Positions 40,766-50,871 of a DNA stretch of 64,000 nt are shown here, piece by piece. Position numbers and translations under genes: made by a program. Below the pieces are notes generated by a model, which ran no database searches, had not been told where the DNA came from, and worked only from the letters and a program-made list of their open reading frames with translations. Within the stretch, counting starts at the first letter, position 1, and the number at the start of each line of letters is the position of its first letter. The DNA is from Flavobacterium sp. (lineage in GTDB: Bacteria > Bacteroidota > Bacteroidia > Flavobacteriales > Flavobacteriaceae): NCBI RefSeq assembly GCF_024305175.1, contig NZ_JAMWYY010000005.1, positions 6,031 to 70,030 of the forward strand. The letters run 5' to 3'.

Positions 40766-41212
40766 TTAATTACGCTGTACATTGGTTACAGTACCCCGCG
40801 ATGCCTTAGGGTCGGTATCCCATAAAAAAGTTTCAATTTCATTAATTTTATTCACCTCTATACCGTGTATAGCAGCAGGATCTAGTGAGAAGTTTACCTG
40901 ATAAGCATTAAATTCTGTTGCCATTGTTCGTTTATGATCATAGCACACATAAAACTTTACAGGCGGCTCACCTTCTACATAGGGCTGGCATTCCTGAAAG
41001 ACTTCAAAAGAAGGAGAAACAATAGCTGCATCAAGAAACACTACCGCACTTATTCTCATTTCATCAGATTCAGTAAAATAGGTTGCTTCTACAAGCGGAG
41101 AAAGCGGGATGTCGGGGCATTTGTTCTCAAAATTTATTTTACCGGCAGGTCTTACCGATATAATAGTAATTTTTTGCCCCGGAGGGTTAACAGTGTAAGG
41201 TGTTGTCATCAT
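40766..41212 (-). CDS. hypothetical protein upstream of the sensor kinase in the PixA locus
   Basis: 148 aa, same strand, 32 nt from the kinase start; no recognised family. Confidence 0.6.
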   Translation of the reverse strand: MMTTPYTVNPPGQKITIISVRPAGKINFENKCPDIPLSPLVEATYFTESDEMRISAVVFLDAAIVSPSFEVFQECQPYVEGEPPVKFYVCYDHKRTMATEFNAYQVNFSLDPAAIHGIEVNKINEIETFLWDTDPKASRGTVTNVQRN

Positions 41213-41380
41213 AATTAGTCATATTAAGTAATTGTTTATATTTTTTTGGATGTATAAATATAAAGACTTTTTTAGGAATAATTAACGATTACCTTATCAT
41301 ACTTGAATATCTGAAGAAGCAGATAATAATATATTTATACACAACGTTACAGATTGAACCCCTTTTTAGCTGATTTTACG

Positions 41381-41388
41381 TAAATTTG
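41381..41388 (+). promoter_or_regulatory. Bacteroidota -7 box (TAAATTTG)
   Basis: TAnnTTTG match 19 nt upstream of the OstA start. Confidence 0.5.
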
Positions 41389-41406
41389 CACTAAATTTTT
41401 TAGAAT

Positions 41407-43080
41407 TTGAAAAAGCACTTATTATACACAGCTTTACTGTTCTTAGCCTGCTTTTGCGCGACTGCCCAAAATGATAAGAAAATAAAGCTGGTAAAAAATG
41501 AATACCTGAATGCCGACGAGAATGAAGTGCCGGGTGCCGTGGTATTTATCGGCAATGTGCAGTTTGAGCATAATGGTGCTAACATATACTGCAATAAAGC
41601 CTACCTGTTTGAACAGGAAAACTACGCCAAGTTATTCGGTAATGTACGCATAACGCAGGGCGACACCCTGCACATGAACAGCGAATATGCTGAATATAAC
41701 GGCAATAAGAATTTTGCTTTTGCAAGTGGCAAAGTGGTAATGCGATCTCCTGATATGCGACTCATGACTGATACAGTATATTTTGACAGGGCAGCGCAGC
41801 AGGCTTATTACAACTCATATGGCACTATAGTAAATAACGAAAATACATTAAAGAGTAAATCAGGGCGTTATTATGTAAACCAAAAGAAATACCAGTTTCT
41901 TACTGCCGTTACACTTACCAACCCTAAGTATGTATTAAAATCTAACTACCTTGATTATTATACTAACTCCGGGCATGCCTATGTATTCGGGCCATCATCA
42001 ATAACAGGGAAAACAAACTACATTTATACTGAGAACGGGTTTTATGATACCAAAAAGAATTATGCGCACCTGCTCGATAATTCATATATAAAATATGATA
42101 CCCAGTATATTAAAGGCGACAGTATTTATTATGACAGGAACCGTGAGTTTTCTTCGGCTACCAATAATGTAAGTGTTACCGATACCATTAATAAATTCAA
42201 CGTGCGGGGCCATTATGCCGAAGTTTATAAACAAAAAGACTCACTTTTTATAACCAAACACGCCCTGGCTGTTACGCTGGTAGAGCAGGATTCACTTTAC
42301 ACACACGCCAAGCGTATTGTAGTTACTGGCAAAGAAGGACAACGTATTGTGAGGGGCTATAATGATGCACGTTTTTATAAAGTGGATATGAGTGGCAAGT
42401 GTGATTCCATTCATTCAGATGAGGCTAAGGGGCTTACTCAGCTTATACGCCGCCCGGTGGTTTGGAATGGCGAGAGCCAGCTAACGGGTGATGTTATCCA
42501 TCTGATATCGAATAGCCAGACCGAGCAGATAGATTCACTCAAGGTGTTAAACAATGCTTTTATAGTGCAAAAAGATACTCTGGGCACCGGGTACAACCAG
42601 GTAAAAGGGCAAAATTTATATGGCAAATTCCGTGATAACAAGCTTTATGAGGTTGACCTGATAAAGAACACCGAGAAGATTTATTACATGTATGACGACC
42701 TTGAGCTTGTGGGGATAGATAAAGGGCTTAGCAGTAAAATACACCTTAAGCTTAAAGATAACGCCATAACATCTGTACGCTCTATAAACAGGCCTGATAA
42801 TACCTCATACCCTCCCGATGCGCTTCCTGAGAATGCCCGTAAGCTAAGAGGCTTTATCTGGCGCGGAGACGAACGTATAAGGAGTATTGAGGACCTCTTC
42901 CCTCCTGAAGAGCAGCAACTGCACGAGGAGATACTCAAAAAAACAAGGGCTGTTAAAAATGAAGAGGTAAAACCTATGGAAGTTTTACAGGAAACGCTGG
43001 ACTACGACAAAAATAACCCTAAGCCCAAACCTTTAGAGCCGGTAGAACAGCCGGCCCCGAAACCGGAAAAGCAACAATAA
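41407..43080 (+). CDS. OstA/LptA-like domain protein, exported
   Basis: TTG start directly preceding signal peptide KKHLLYTALLFLACFCATAQ; GNVQFEHNGANIYCNKAYLFEQENYAKLFGNVRITQGDTLHMNSEYAEY OstA-like repeats. Confidence 0.88.
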   Translation: MKKHLLYTALLFLACFCATAQNDKKIKLVKNEYLNADENEVPGAVVFIGNVQFEHNGANIYCNKAYLFEQENYAKLFGNVRITQGDTLHMNSEYAEYNGNKNFAFASGKVVMRSPDMRLMTDTVYFDRAAQQAYYNSYGTIVNNENTLKSKSGRYYVNQKKYQFLTAVTLTNPKYVLKSNYLDYYTNSGHAYVFGPSSITGKTNYIYTENGFYDTKKNYAHLLDNSYIKYDTQYIKGDSIYYDRNREFSSATNNVSVTDTINKFNVRGHYAEVYKQKDSLFITKHALAVTLVEQDSLYTHAKRIVVTGKEGQRIVRGYNDARFYKVDMSGKCDSIHSDEAKGLTQLIRRPVVWNGESQLTGDVIHLISNSQTEQIDSLKVLNNAFIVQKDTLGTGYNQVKGQNLYGKFRDNKLYEVDLIKNTEKIYYMYDDLELVGIDKGLSSKIHLKLKDNAITSVRSINRPDNTSYPPDALPENARKLRGFIWRGDERIRSIEDLFPPEEQQLHEEILKKTRAVKNEEVKPMEVLQETLDYDKNNPKPKPLEPVEQPAPKPEKQQ

Positions 43081-43096
43081 GCAACCCTGAGATTAT

Positions 43097-44284
43097 ATGA
43101 TCCGTGATTTTTATAAGTACCAGGCACAAACCTCTCCCCACCCGTTGGGAATGGAGGTTTCCCATGCTGATGGTTCTTACATTTATGATACAGCCAATAA
43201 CGCCTACCTCGATTTTGTGGCAGGTGTATCGGCAGCAAGTCTGGGCCACAGGCACCCGCGCGTAAACCAGGCTATAATTAACCAGTTAGATAAATACAGC
43301 CATGTAATGGTATATGGCGAATATGCACAGCACCCGGCTACCGAGTTTTGCAGGCTGCTGGCGCAGCACATGCCGCCGCAGTTAAGCAAAACCTACCTTA
43401 CCAACTCAGGTACCGAGGCTACAGAGGGCGCATTAAAACTGGCACGCCGTGTTACAGGCCGCAGCCAGCTTATCTCCTGCTATAATGCTTATCATGGCAA
43501 TACTATGGGTAGTATGAGCGTAATGGGTTTTGAAGAGCGCAAACAAATTTTCAGGCCACTGGTGCCCGATGTAGATTTTATCACCTTTAACAATGAGGCC
43601 GACCTTGAAAAAATTACCGATAAAACTGCTGGTATTATATTAGAAACCATACAGGGCGGTGCAGGGTTTATAGAGCCGCATAATAACTTCCTGAAAAAAG
43701 TGCGCGAGCGCTGCAATGAAACAGGGACAGTTATGATTCTCGACGAGATACAGCCTGGCTTTGGGCGCACAGGCAAGCTCTTTGGTTTTGAGAATTATGA
43801 TGTTGTGCCCGATGTTGTGGTTATGGGCAAGGGCATGGGTGGCGGTATGCCTGTGGGCGCTTTTACCGCCTCGGCAGAAATGATGGATTTACTAAGCCAC
43901 GACCCAAAACTGGGGCATATAACTACTTTTGGCGGACATCCTGTTATAGCGGCAGCGTGCCTTGCCACATTACAGGAAATTACCGAAACTGACATAATGG
44001 CGCAGGCGCTGCAAAAGGAAAAACTGTTCCGTGAGCTGCTGATGCACCCGCTGATTAAAGAAGTACGTGGGCGCGGCTTAATGCTTGCCGCAATGACGGA
44101 AAGGCCTGATATTACAGACAAGGTGATACTTAAATGCCATGAAAGGGGCTTAATATTGTTCTGGCTGCTGTTTGAAGGTTGTGCCATCCGTATTACGCCG
44201 CCGCTAACCATATCTGAAAATGAAATAAGGAAAGGGTGTGGCATTATTATTGAAGTTATGAATGAGATTCTTAATGAACAGTAA
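43097..44284 (+). CDS. class III aminotransferase (PLP-dependent)
   Basis: YLTNSGTEATEGALKLAR; MILDEIQPGFGRTGKLFGFE; VVMGKGMGGGMPVGAF; HITTFGGHPV. Confidence 0.93.
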   Translation: MIRDFYKYQAQTSPHPLGMEVSHADGSYIYDTANNAYLDFVAGVSAASLGHRHPRVNQAIINQLDKYSHVMVYGEYAQHPATEFCRLLAQHMPPQLSKTYLTNSGTEATEGALKLARRVTGRSQLISCYNAYHGNTMGSMSVMGFEERKQIFRPLVPDVDFITFNNEADLEKITDKTAGIILETIQGGAGFIEPHNNFLKKVRERCNETGTVMILDEIQPGFGRTGKLFGFENYDVVPDVVVMGKGMGGGMPVGAFTASAEMMDLLSHDPKLGHITTFGGHPVIAAACLATLQEITETDIMAQALQKEKLFRELLMHPLIKEVRGRGLMLAAMTERPDITDKVILKCHERGLILFWLLFEGCAIRITPPLTISENEIRKGCGIIIEVMNEILNEQ

Positions 44285-44390
44285 AAACACGTGAAAACGT
44301 GTTAATTAAATTGTTTAAAAGAATACAAAATAAATTCTTTTAGAGCGAAACATTTAGTAACTTTAAGAAGGATAATAAAAACAAAGGAGT

Positions 44391-45788
44391 ATGAATTTGA
44401 GCCACGAAGAAGAAGATAACAGTTTATCCTTATCAAAGTTCGAATCGATGTTGAAAACCAACAAAGTGCTGTTTTTTGACTCTGAAGAGTTTGAAGATAT
44501 CATTTTGCATTACCTCGATACCGGAAAAATCAATTTAGCTAAAAAGGCCTTAAAACTCGGCCTGGAACAGCATCCCAGGTCAACAGGCTTAAAATTAGTG
44601 CAGGTAGAACTTTTAGTTTTTGATGACAAGCTCGACCTGGCAGAGCGACTTTTAAATGAGCTTTATGCCATAGAGCCTACCAACGAAGAAATTTACATAC
44701 AAAAAGCCAATATATACAGTAAGCGAGACCAGCATGACAAAGCAGTAGAGCTGCTTAAAACAGCATTAGAATATACTGATGATTATGCCGATGTATATTC
44801 GCTTATAGGTATGGAGTACCTTTTTATGGACAACCTTGAGATGGCCAAAGAAAGCTTTATCAAGTGTCTTGAAGAAGATACCGAAGACCATTCTGCACTG
44901 TATAATGTGGTGTATTGCTTCGATTTCCTTGACCAGAACACCGAAGCTATTGAGTTCTTAAATGGCTTTATAGACCGCAACCCTTACAGCGAAGTGGCAT
45001 GGCACCAGCTTGGCAGGCAGCACTATACTTTAAAGCAGTATGAACCTGCCCTGCGCGCATTTGATTATGCCACCCTGATAGACGATAGCTTTTTAGGGGC
45101 ATTCCTCGAAAAAGCCAAAACACTGGAAAGGCTTAAACGTTATGAAGATGCCATCGAGTGCTACAACATAACTATGGAGCTTGATGACCCTACCTCTTTT
45201 GCATTACTACGTGTAGGCAAATGCCATGAACGTTTAGGCAATCATGAAAAGGCGCTAAAATTCTATTTAAAAACGGTGCATGAAGACCCATTGCTGGATA
45301 AGGCCTGGATAGCCATTACCGATTTTTACATACGCCGCAAGAATTTCCAGAAAGCGCTGTACTATGTTAACAAAGCCATTGGCATAGATAACGAGAACAA
45401 GCTGTACTGGAAACGTTATGCAATTATCAATAAAGCTCTCCATTTTCATGAAGAGGCCGAAGAAGGTTACAGAAAGGCGGTAGAGTTTGGCGATCATCAG
45501 TTAGACACATGGCTTTTTTGGGTAGATACGCTACAGTTTTTAGGTGAAAATGATTCGGCTATCAATACGCTGCTGCAGGCTACAGAATATTTTCCGGAAG
45601 AATATGAGATTGAATACAGGCTTGCAGGACTATACTTTATGAGCAGCCAGAACGACAAAGCCATATTTCATCTTAGCAATGGCTTAAGGCTAAATTACAG
45701 GAATCATGTAATGTTAGAGGAATTTTTCCCTACCATCTGGGATTCTGAGATTGTGCAGGAAGCTATTGCACACCACAGGAAACAGTAA
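44391..45788 (+). CDS. tetratricopeptide repeat protein
   Basis: 465 aa with regular TPR motifs. Confidence 0.9.
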   Translation: MNLSHEEEDNSLSLSKFESMLKTNKVLFFDSEEFEDIILHYLDTGKINLAKKALKLGLEQHPRSTGLKLVQVELLVFDDKLDLAERLLNELYAIEPTNEEIYIQKANIYSKRDQHDKAVELLKTALEYTDDYADVYSLIGMEYLFMDNLEMAKESFIKCLEEDTEDHSALYNVVYCFDFLDQNTEAIEFLNGFIDRNPYSEVAWHQLGRQHYTLKQYEPALRAFDYATLIDDSFLGAFLEKAKTLERLKRYEDAIECYNITMELDDPTSFALLRVGKCHERLGNHEKALKFYLKTVHEDPLLDKAWIAITDFYIRRKNFQKALYYVNKAIGIDNENKLYWKRYAIINKALHFHEEAEEGYRKAVEFGDHQLDTWLFWVDTLQFLGENDSAINTLLQATEYFPEEYEIEYRLAGLYFMSSQNDKAIFHLSNGLRLNYRNHVMLEEFFPTIWDSEIVQEAIAHHRKQ

Positions 45789-45809
45789 TAACTTTTTTAT
45801 CATAATTAA

Positions 45810-45840
45810 ATGCCGCCTTTACTAAACAGGGCGGCATTTT
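45810..45840 (+). terminator. intrinsic terminator after TPR gene
   Basis: TGCCGCCTTTACTAAACAGGGCGGCATTTTT. Confidence 0.85.
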
Positions 45841-45883
45841 TATTTATTATCCTTACCTTACAGCCAACTAAAAATTATTTGTA

Positions 45884-46624
45884 ATGAAAGAGGTAAACTA
45901 CGGACTTGTAGGCTCTGATATCAGTTATTCCTTCTCTCCCGGCTATTTTAAAGAAAAATTTAAAAAGGAAGGGCTGAAAAATTACAGGTATAACCTTTAT
46001 GATATACCTGATATTAACCACTTACAGGATATAATTGCTGAAACCAAAAAACTAAGGGGCCTCAATGTGACCATTCCTTATAAGGAAGCCATTATACCTT
46101 TATTAAACTCAACTTCTAAAACAGCAAAAAAAATTGGTGCTGTAAACACGGTTACTGTTTCTAAGAAAGGAAAACTTAAAGGCTTCAATACAGACCATTA
46201 CGGGTTCAGGAAATCATTAAAGCCATTACTTAAAGAGCACCACGAAAAAGCACTTATACTGGGTACCGGCGGGGCATCTAAAGCGGTTGCCTATGCGTTA
46301 CGGAAGCTGGGCATAGAATATGATTTTGTTTCAAGAAACGGAGACGAAGTTATTTACTCATATACCGACCTTGATAAAGAAATCTTTGATGAATACCATA
46401 TCATCATCAACACTACCCCACTGGGTACCTACCCTGATACCGAAGAATGCCCGCCTTTGGACTACAGCCTGTTTACCGATAAACATATTGCTTTCGACCT
46501 GGTGTATAACCCTGAAGTGAGTACCTTCCTTAAAAAAGCGGGAGAGCACGGCGCGGTAACTAAAAACGGGTATGAAATGCTTGTTTACCAGGCAGAAAAA
46601 GCATGGGAAATCTGGAACAAGTAA
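45884..46624 (+). CDS. aroE: shikimate dehydrogenase
   Basis: YGLVGSDISYSFSPGYF; GLNVTIPYKEAI; GAVNTV; LILGTGGASKAVAYALRKLG. Confidence 0.93.
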   Translation: MKEVNYGLVGSDISYSFSPGYFKEKFKKEGLKNYRYNLYDIPDINHLQDIIAETKKLRGLNVTIPYKEAIIPLLNSTSKTAKKIGAVNTVTVSKKGKLKGFNTDHYGFRKSLKPLLKEHHEKALILGTGGASKAVAYALRKLGIEYDFVSRNGDEVIYSYTDLDKEIFDEYHIIINTTPLGTYPDTEECPPLDYSLFTDKHIAFDLVYNPEVSTFLKKAGEHGAVTKNGYEMLVYQAEKAWEIWNK

Positions 46625-46772
46625 CTACCTGAAACTGCTGATGTTGAAGATATTATTGTGATTACATTAAAAAATTGCAGTTTATCTTGGAAATTAATCT
46701 TTTTCTTTGAATTTTAAACTTGCTTTCTTATCTTTCGGCATTAAAGCAGTACAAACCTTAAGCATTTACACA

Positions 46773-48785
46773 ATGTCAGAAGAAAAGAATGATAACCTGC
46801 AATTAGCAGACGGAGGTGCCATAAGCGGCGCGGGAGATACCTTTGAAAATGGTTACATGCCCGATAACAAAGTGGTTGATAACAGCGAATTGCCTGATGA
46901 TCTGGAAGATATAACCAAGATTCATGAAACAGAGGGGCAATTACCTTTTGCACCGGTAGAAGTACTTAGCGGCGGCAAAAAAACTGCTGTGGATGCCATT
47001 GAGGAAAGTAATGCCGAAGAAGGTGAAAATGATTCTGCTGACAAACATGATTTGCCCGAGGTGAATTATGAAACGCTTTCTATGGAACAGTTAACAGACG
47101 AACTTGAAAAGCTAACATCTGCTGAAAAGGTAATGTCGGTTAAGGACCACGTAGAAGAAATACGGAAAGAATTTTATACGAAATACCATGATTTTATAGA
47201 AGAAAAGAAAGAAGAATACAGCCATGATAATGATGGAGATACTTCAGGATTCGACTATAATTTCCCTTTGAAGAACAGGTTCGACCAGATATATAACCAG
47301 TACAGGGACAGGAAAAACAGCCATTTTAAAAAGCTGCAAAATGACCTTAAAAGCAACCTTGATAGCAGGCTTGCCATAATTGATGAGCTAAAGAACCTTG
47401 TTGACAGCGATGAAACCATGAAAGATGCCTTAAAGCATGTTAATGAGCTTCGTGAGCGCTGGAAAAATGCAGGCCCTATACCACGTGATAAGTACAATCA
47501 CGTATGGAATAACTTCCACTTTCACATGGAAAGGTTTTACGACCACCTGCACCTTGACAGGGAAACCCGCGATATGGACTTTAAGCACAATCTTGAGCAG
47601 AAGCAAAAAATTATAGCACGTGCCGAAGAGTTGCTACAGGAAGAGGACATTGTAAAAGCATTCAGGGAGCTGCAATCGCTCCATAAAATGTGGAAGGAAG
47701 AAATAGGTCCTGTTTCACGCGAGCACCGTGAGGAAATATGGAACCGTTTCAGTGAGCTTACTAAGCAGCTGCATGACAAACGTGAAGCCTTTAACTCGCA
47801 GATAAAAGAGAGAGAGCAGGAAAACCTGCGTAAAAAACAGGAAATAACGGCAATGATAAATGAAATTGCCGCTGAAACTGTAAGCAGCCACAACGGCTGG
47901 CAAGGCCAGATACGCAAGGTAGAAACGCTTCGCAATGAATTTTTTAATGCTGGCAAAGTACCCCTTGAGGTAAATGAAGATACCTGGGCAGCATTTAAAG
48001 CTGCCGTCAGGAACTTTAACAGCTCTAAAAACTCATTCTATAAAGAAATTAAAAAGGAGCAACAGGATAACCTTACCAAGAAACAGGAACTGGTAGAAAA
48101 GGCGCGATCACTTAAAGACAGCGAAGATTATGCTGCCACAACACCTGTAATGAAACAGATACAGGAAGACTGGAAGAAAGTTGGGCATGTGCCGCGTAAA
48201 TATTCTGATGAACTCTGGAAGGAGTTTAAAGCGGCATGTAATCATTACTTTGACAAGATGCACGCACACCGCAACGAAGCCAATAAAGAAGAGGTGGATG
48301 CATTTGAAAAGAAAAAAGATTACCTTGACACCTTAAAGGATTTTGAACTTACAGGAGAACATAAAACCGACCTTGACGCCATTAAAAAGCACATTGAGAA
48401 CTGGAAGGCTATAGGCCGTGTACCTCAGAATAAGAGACATATAGAAGGTAAATTCAATAAGATACTGGATGCATTATTTGATAAACTGAGCCTGTCTAAA
48501 AAAGATGCTGAAATGGTTAAATTCAGCAACAGGCTGGAACAGCTTGCCGACAGCGATGACAGCCGCAGGCTTGAAAATGAGCAGATATTTATAATGCGTA
48601 AAATTGATGAAGTGCAGAGCGAGATATTACAGCTTGAAAACAACATTCAGTTTATATCTAACGCAAAAGCCGATAATCCTTTTGTAAAAGAAGTAATGAA
48701 GAGTATAGACCGCCATAAAGAAGAACTGAATACCTGGAAAGAAAAGCTTAAGCAGATAAGGACTATTAACCAGGGAAATGAATAA
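46773..48785 (+). CDS. DUF349 domain-containing protein
   Basis: Multiple W-K-x-x-G-P/V-x-P-R coiled repeats (RWKNAGPIPRDKYNHVWNNF; DWKKVGHVPRKYSDELWKEFK); start refined from 46707. Confidence 0.9.
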   Translation: MSEEKNDNLQLADGGAISGAGDTFENGYMPDNKVVDNSELPDDLEDITKIHETEGQLPFAPVEVLSGGKKTAVDAIEESNAEEGENDSADKHDLPEVNYETLSMEQLTDELEKLTSAEKVMSVKDHVEEIRKEFYTKYHDFIEEKKEEYSHDNDGDTSGFDYNFPLKNRFDQIYNQYRDRKNSHFKKLQNDLKSNLDSRLAIIDELKNLVDSDETMKDALKHVNELRERWKNAGPIPRDKYNHVWNNFHFHMERFYDHLHLDRETRDMDFKHNLEQKQKIIARAEELLQEEDIVKAFRELQSLHKMWKEEIGPVSREHREEIWNRFSELTKQLHDKREAFNSQIKEREQENLRKKQEITAMINEIAAETVSSHNGWQGQIRKVETLRNEFFNAGKVPLEVNEDTWAAFKAAVRNFNSSKNSFYKEIKKEQQDNLTKKQELVEKARSLKDSEDYAATTPVMKQIQEDWKKVGHVPRKYSDELWKEFKAACNHYFDKMHAHRNEANKEEVDAFEKKKDYLDTLKDFELTGEHKTDLDAIKKHIENWKAIGRVPQNKRHIEGKFNKILDALFDKLSLSKKDAEMVKFSNRLEQLADSDDSRRLENEQIFIMRKIDEVQSEILQLENNIQFISNAKADNPFVKEVMKSIDRHKEELNTWKEKLKQIRTINQGNE

Positions 48786-48805
48786 TTACTTTTACACCAA
48801 CTAAA

Positions 48806-49516
48806 ATGCAGGCATTATTATTAATTGCGGGAGTACTCATCATTGTATATAACCTGTTCGTAAACATTTCCAATCTCAGTACACTGGCTTCGGAGGCTTT
48901 GCGCCTAAATACCGTTAACGGGTACTGGGATGCTTATTTTAAAAGCTGTGTGAGCGCCCGTGCAATTATTTCGAGCATTATCGGGATGATATTTGCATTT
49001 TTGCTGTACCTGGCACTTACCGTGATTATTGCTTTCAGGGGCGAAGCGGTTAAAAAAGAAATTGCTTTAGCAAAAAGCACCGGTTACAAGTTTTATTATG
49101 AAAATATACCTTCGCTTTCAGAGCAAAAAAAGAATTTTCAAAGCAACGTAAATATTTGCGGCATAGCAGAAACAGATATAATTGCTACTGGTATTGTAAG
49201 GCTGGACCTTGCACAAATAATGGCACACATACAAAAAGAGTGTGAGGCAAAAAACATGACGCTGCGTTATGAAGTAATGCAGGAGATACAATTGGGTAAC
49301 GATACTGCCACACTGCCTTTTCTATTTACAATAAACAATGTGGATTACCCGCTGTATGTTATTTATACTGAAGAACACAAAAAACAGTTCAGCGCAGTTA
49401 GTGAAAAACTGAAAGCTGCTGGCATTAATGATGTGCTGTACTATTCACTTTTACCAATAGAAGAACCCGAGGTTATTGTAACTGATACTGTAGAAATAAC
49501 CCCCGGACTGGTTTAA
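48806..49516 (+). CDS. hypothetical membrane protein
   Basis: Two N-terminal TM segments, soluble C-terminus. Confidence 0.6.
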   Translation: MQALLLIAGVLIIVYNLFVNISNLSTLASEALRLNTVNGYWDAYFKSCVSARAIISSIIGMIFAFLLYLALTVIIAFRGEAVKKEIALAKSTGYKFYYENIPSLSEQKKNFQSNVNICGIAETDIIATGIVRLDLAQIMAHIQKECEAKNMTLRYEVMQEIQLGNDTATLPFLFTINNVDYPLYVIYTEEHKKQFSAVSEKLKAAGINDVLYYSLLPIEEPEVIVTDTVEITPGLV

Positions 49517-50286
49517 AGCTTTTTAGCTTCATTCCAAAAAACATCCATTTCGGCAAGTGTCATGTCTGCAAGTGGCTTGCCCAGTTCGGCAGCCTTGCCT
49601 TCAAGGTACTGAAAGCGCTTTATAAACTTCTTATTAGTCCTTTCCAGTGCGTCTTCGGGGTTAATATTAAGAAAACGGGCATAGTTTATCATCGAGAATA
49701 AAACATCGCCAAATTCTGCCTCAATCTTTTCTGTGTTACCGCCCTTAACCTCATCCTGAAACTCGGAAAGTTCTTCCTGTACCTTATCCCAAACCTGGTG
49801 CGGCTCATCCCAATCAAAGCCCACGCCTTTAGCCTTATCCTGTATGCGGCTTGCTTTAACAAGTGCCGGCAGACTCTTGGGCACGCCTTCCAGTACCGAT
49901 TTTTTTCCTTCTTTCAACTTTAGTTTTTCCCAGTTTTGCTTTACCTGCTCTTCATTCTCCACCTTAACATCACCATATATGTGCGGGTGGCGGTGTATCA
50001 GCTTATCACAAATAGTGTTAGCAACATCTGCAATATCAAAATCGCCCGTTTCACTGCCAATTTTTGAATAGAAAACAATGTGTAATAATATATCGCCAAG
50101 CTCCTTTTTAATTTCCTGCAGGTCGTTATCCAGTATGGCATCGCCCAATTCATATGTTTCCTCAATGGTAAGGTGCCTCAGGCTTTCCATTGTCTGCTTC
50201 ATATCCCATGGGCATTTTGCCCTCAGGTCATCCATAATATCCAACAGTCTGCTAAAAGCCTGTAATTGTTCCTGGCGTGTATTCAT
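49513..50286 (-). CDS. mazG: nucleoside triphosphate pyrophosphohydrolase MazG
   Basis: CPWDMKQTMESLRHLTIEETYELGDAI...KKELGDILLHIVFYSKIG; second repeat EFGDVLFSMINYAR. Confidence 0.95.
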   Translation of the reverse strand: MNTRQEQLQAFSRLLDIMDDLRAKCPWDMKQTMESLRHLTIEETYELGDAILDNDLQEIKKELGDILLHIVFYSKIGSETGDFDIADVANTICDKLIHRHPHIYGDVKVENEEQVKQNWEKLKLKEGKKSVLEGVPKSLPALVKASRIQDKAKGVGFDWDEPHQVWDKVQEELSEFQDEVKGGNTEKIEAEFGDVLFSMINYARFLNINPEDALERTNKKFIKRFQYLEGKAAELGKPLADMTLAEMDVFWNEAKKL

Positions 50287-50314
50287 AAAATGGCATTTTT
50301 TGTAAAAATAAAAA

Positions 50315-50343
50315 ATCCTGCCGCTTTAAAGCAGTGGCAGGAT
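50315..50343 (-). terminator. intrinsic terminator after DUF5606 gene
   Basis: ATCCTGCC-(13 nt)-GGCAGGAT with T-rich minus-strand tail. Confidence 0.75.
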
Positions 50344-50367
50344 AATTATTATTAGTAAGATAATAAA

Positions 50368-50814
50368 TTACTTTTCTGTTTTAGCCTCTTCTTCTGCCGG
50401 GGCTTCAGCTTCCTCAGTACTGATTTCTTCATCTTTGCTTACAAGCCCTTTAGCCTGGAGCATGTTATACCAGTTCAGTATCTTCTTTATGTCAGATGCA
50501 TATACCCTGTTTTCATCAAATTCAGGAAGCACCTCACGAAAATATGCCTCAAGTGTGGCATTATCTTCTTTATGCGAAATGGCTGCCCCATTATCTTCTT
50601 TTTCGGCTATGGCTTTAAATACCTCAGCAAGGCGTACTTCACCATCATAGGTATAAACCGATATTTCGGACAGCAGGCTGACGTTGCTTCTCAAACCTAC
50701 AGTTATCTTTTTGCCATCTGTAAGCGATTCTGCCACAAAACCTGTCCTGGTTTGTAATTTAAGTGCATATAATCCCGGCTTTCCGGAAATGGCTAATATT
50801 TTTTCTATACTCAT
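50368..50814 (-). CDS. DUF5606 family protein
   Basis: MSIEKILAISGKPGLYALKLQTRTGFVAESLTDGKKITVGLRSNVSLLSEISVYT; start refined from 50841. Confidence 0.85.
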   Translation of the reverse strand: MSIEKILAISGKPGLYALKLQTRTGFVAESLTDGKKITVGLRSNVSLLSEISVYTYDGEVRLAEVFKAIAEKEDNGAAISHKEDNATLEAYFREVLPEFDENRVYASDIKKILNWYNMLQAKGLVSKDEEISTEEAEAPAEEEAKTEK

Positions 50815-50871
50815 TCCTGTATTTTTTTTAAAGGGACACAAATATCACATCTTTGGCCTAAAAAACAAAAA

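Noticed and set aside
43795-44244. 149-aa minus-strand ORF opposite the aminotransferase
   Set aside because: Shadow ORF inside a confident class III aminotransferase; no family features.
44430-44445. GTTCGAATC, resembling a tRNA T-arm
   Set aside because: Inside the coding frame of the TPR gene; no cloverleaf arms found around it.
47537-47956. 139-aa minus-strand ORF opposite the DUF349 gene
   Set aside because: Ser/Cys/Arg-rich reverse translation of coiled-coil coding sequence.
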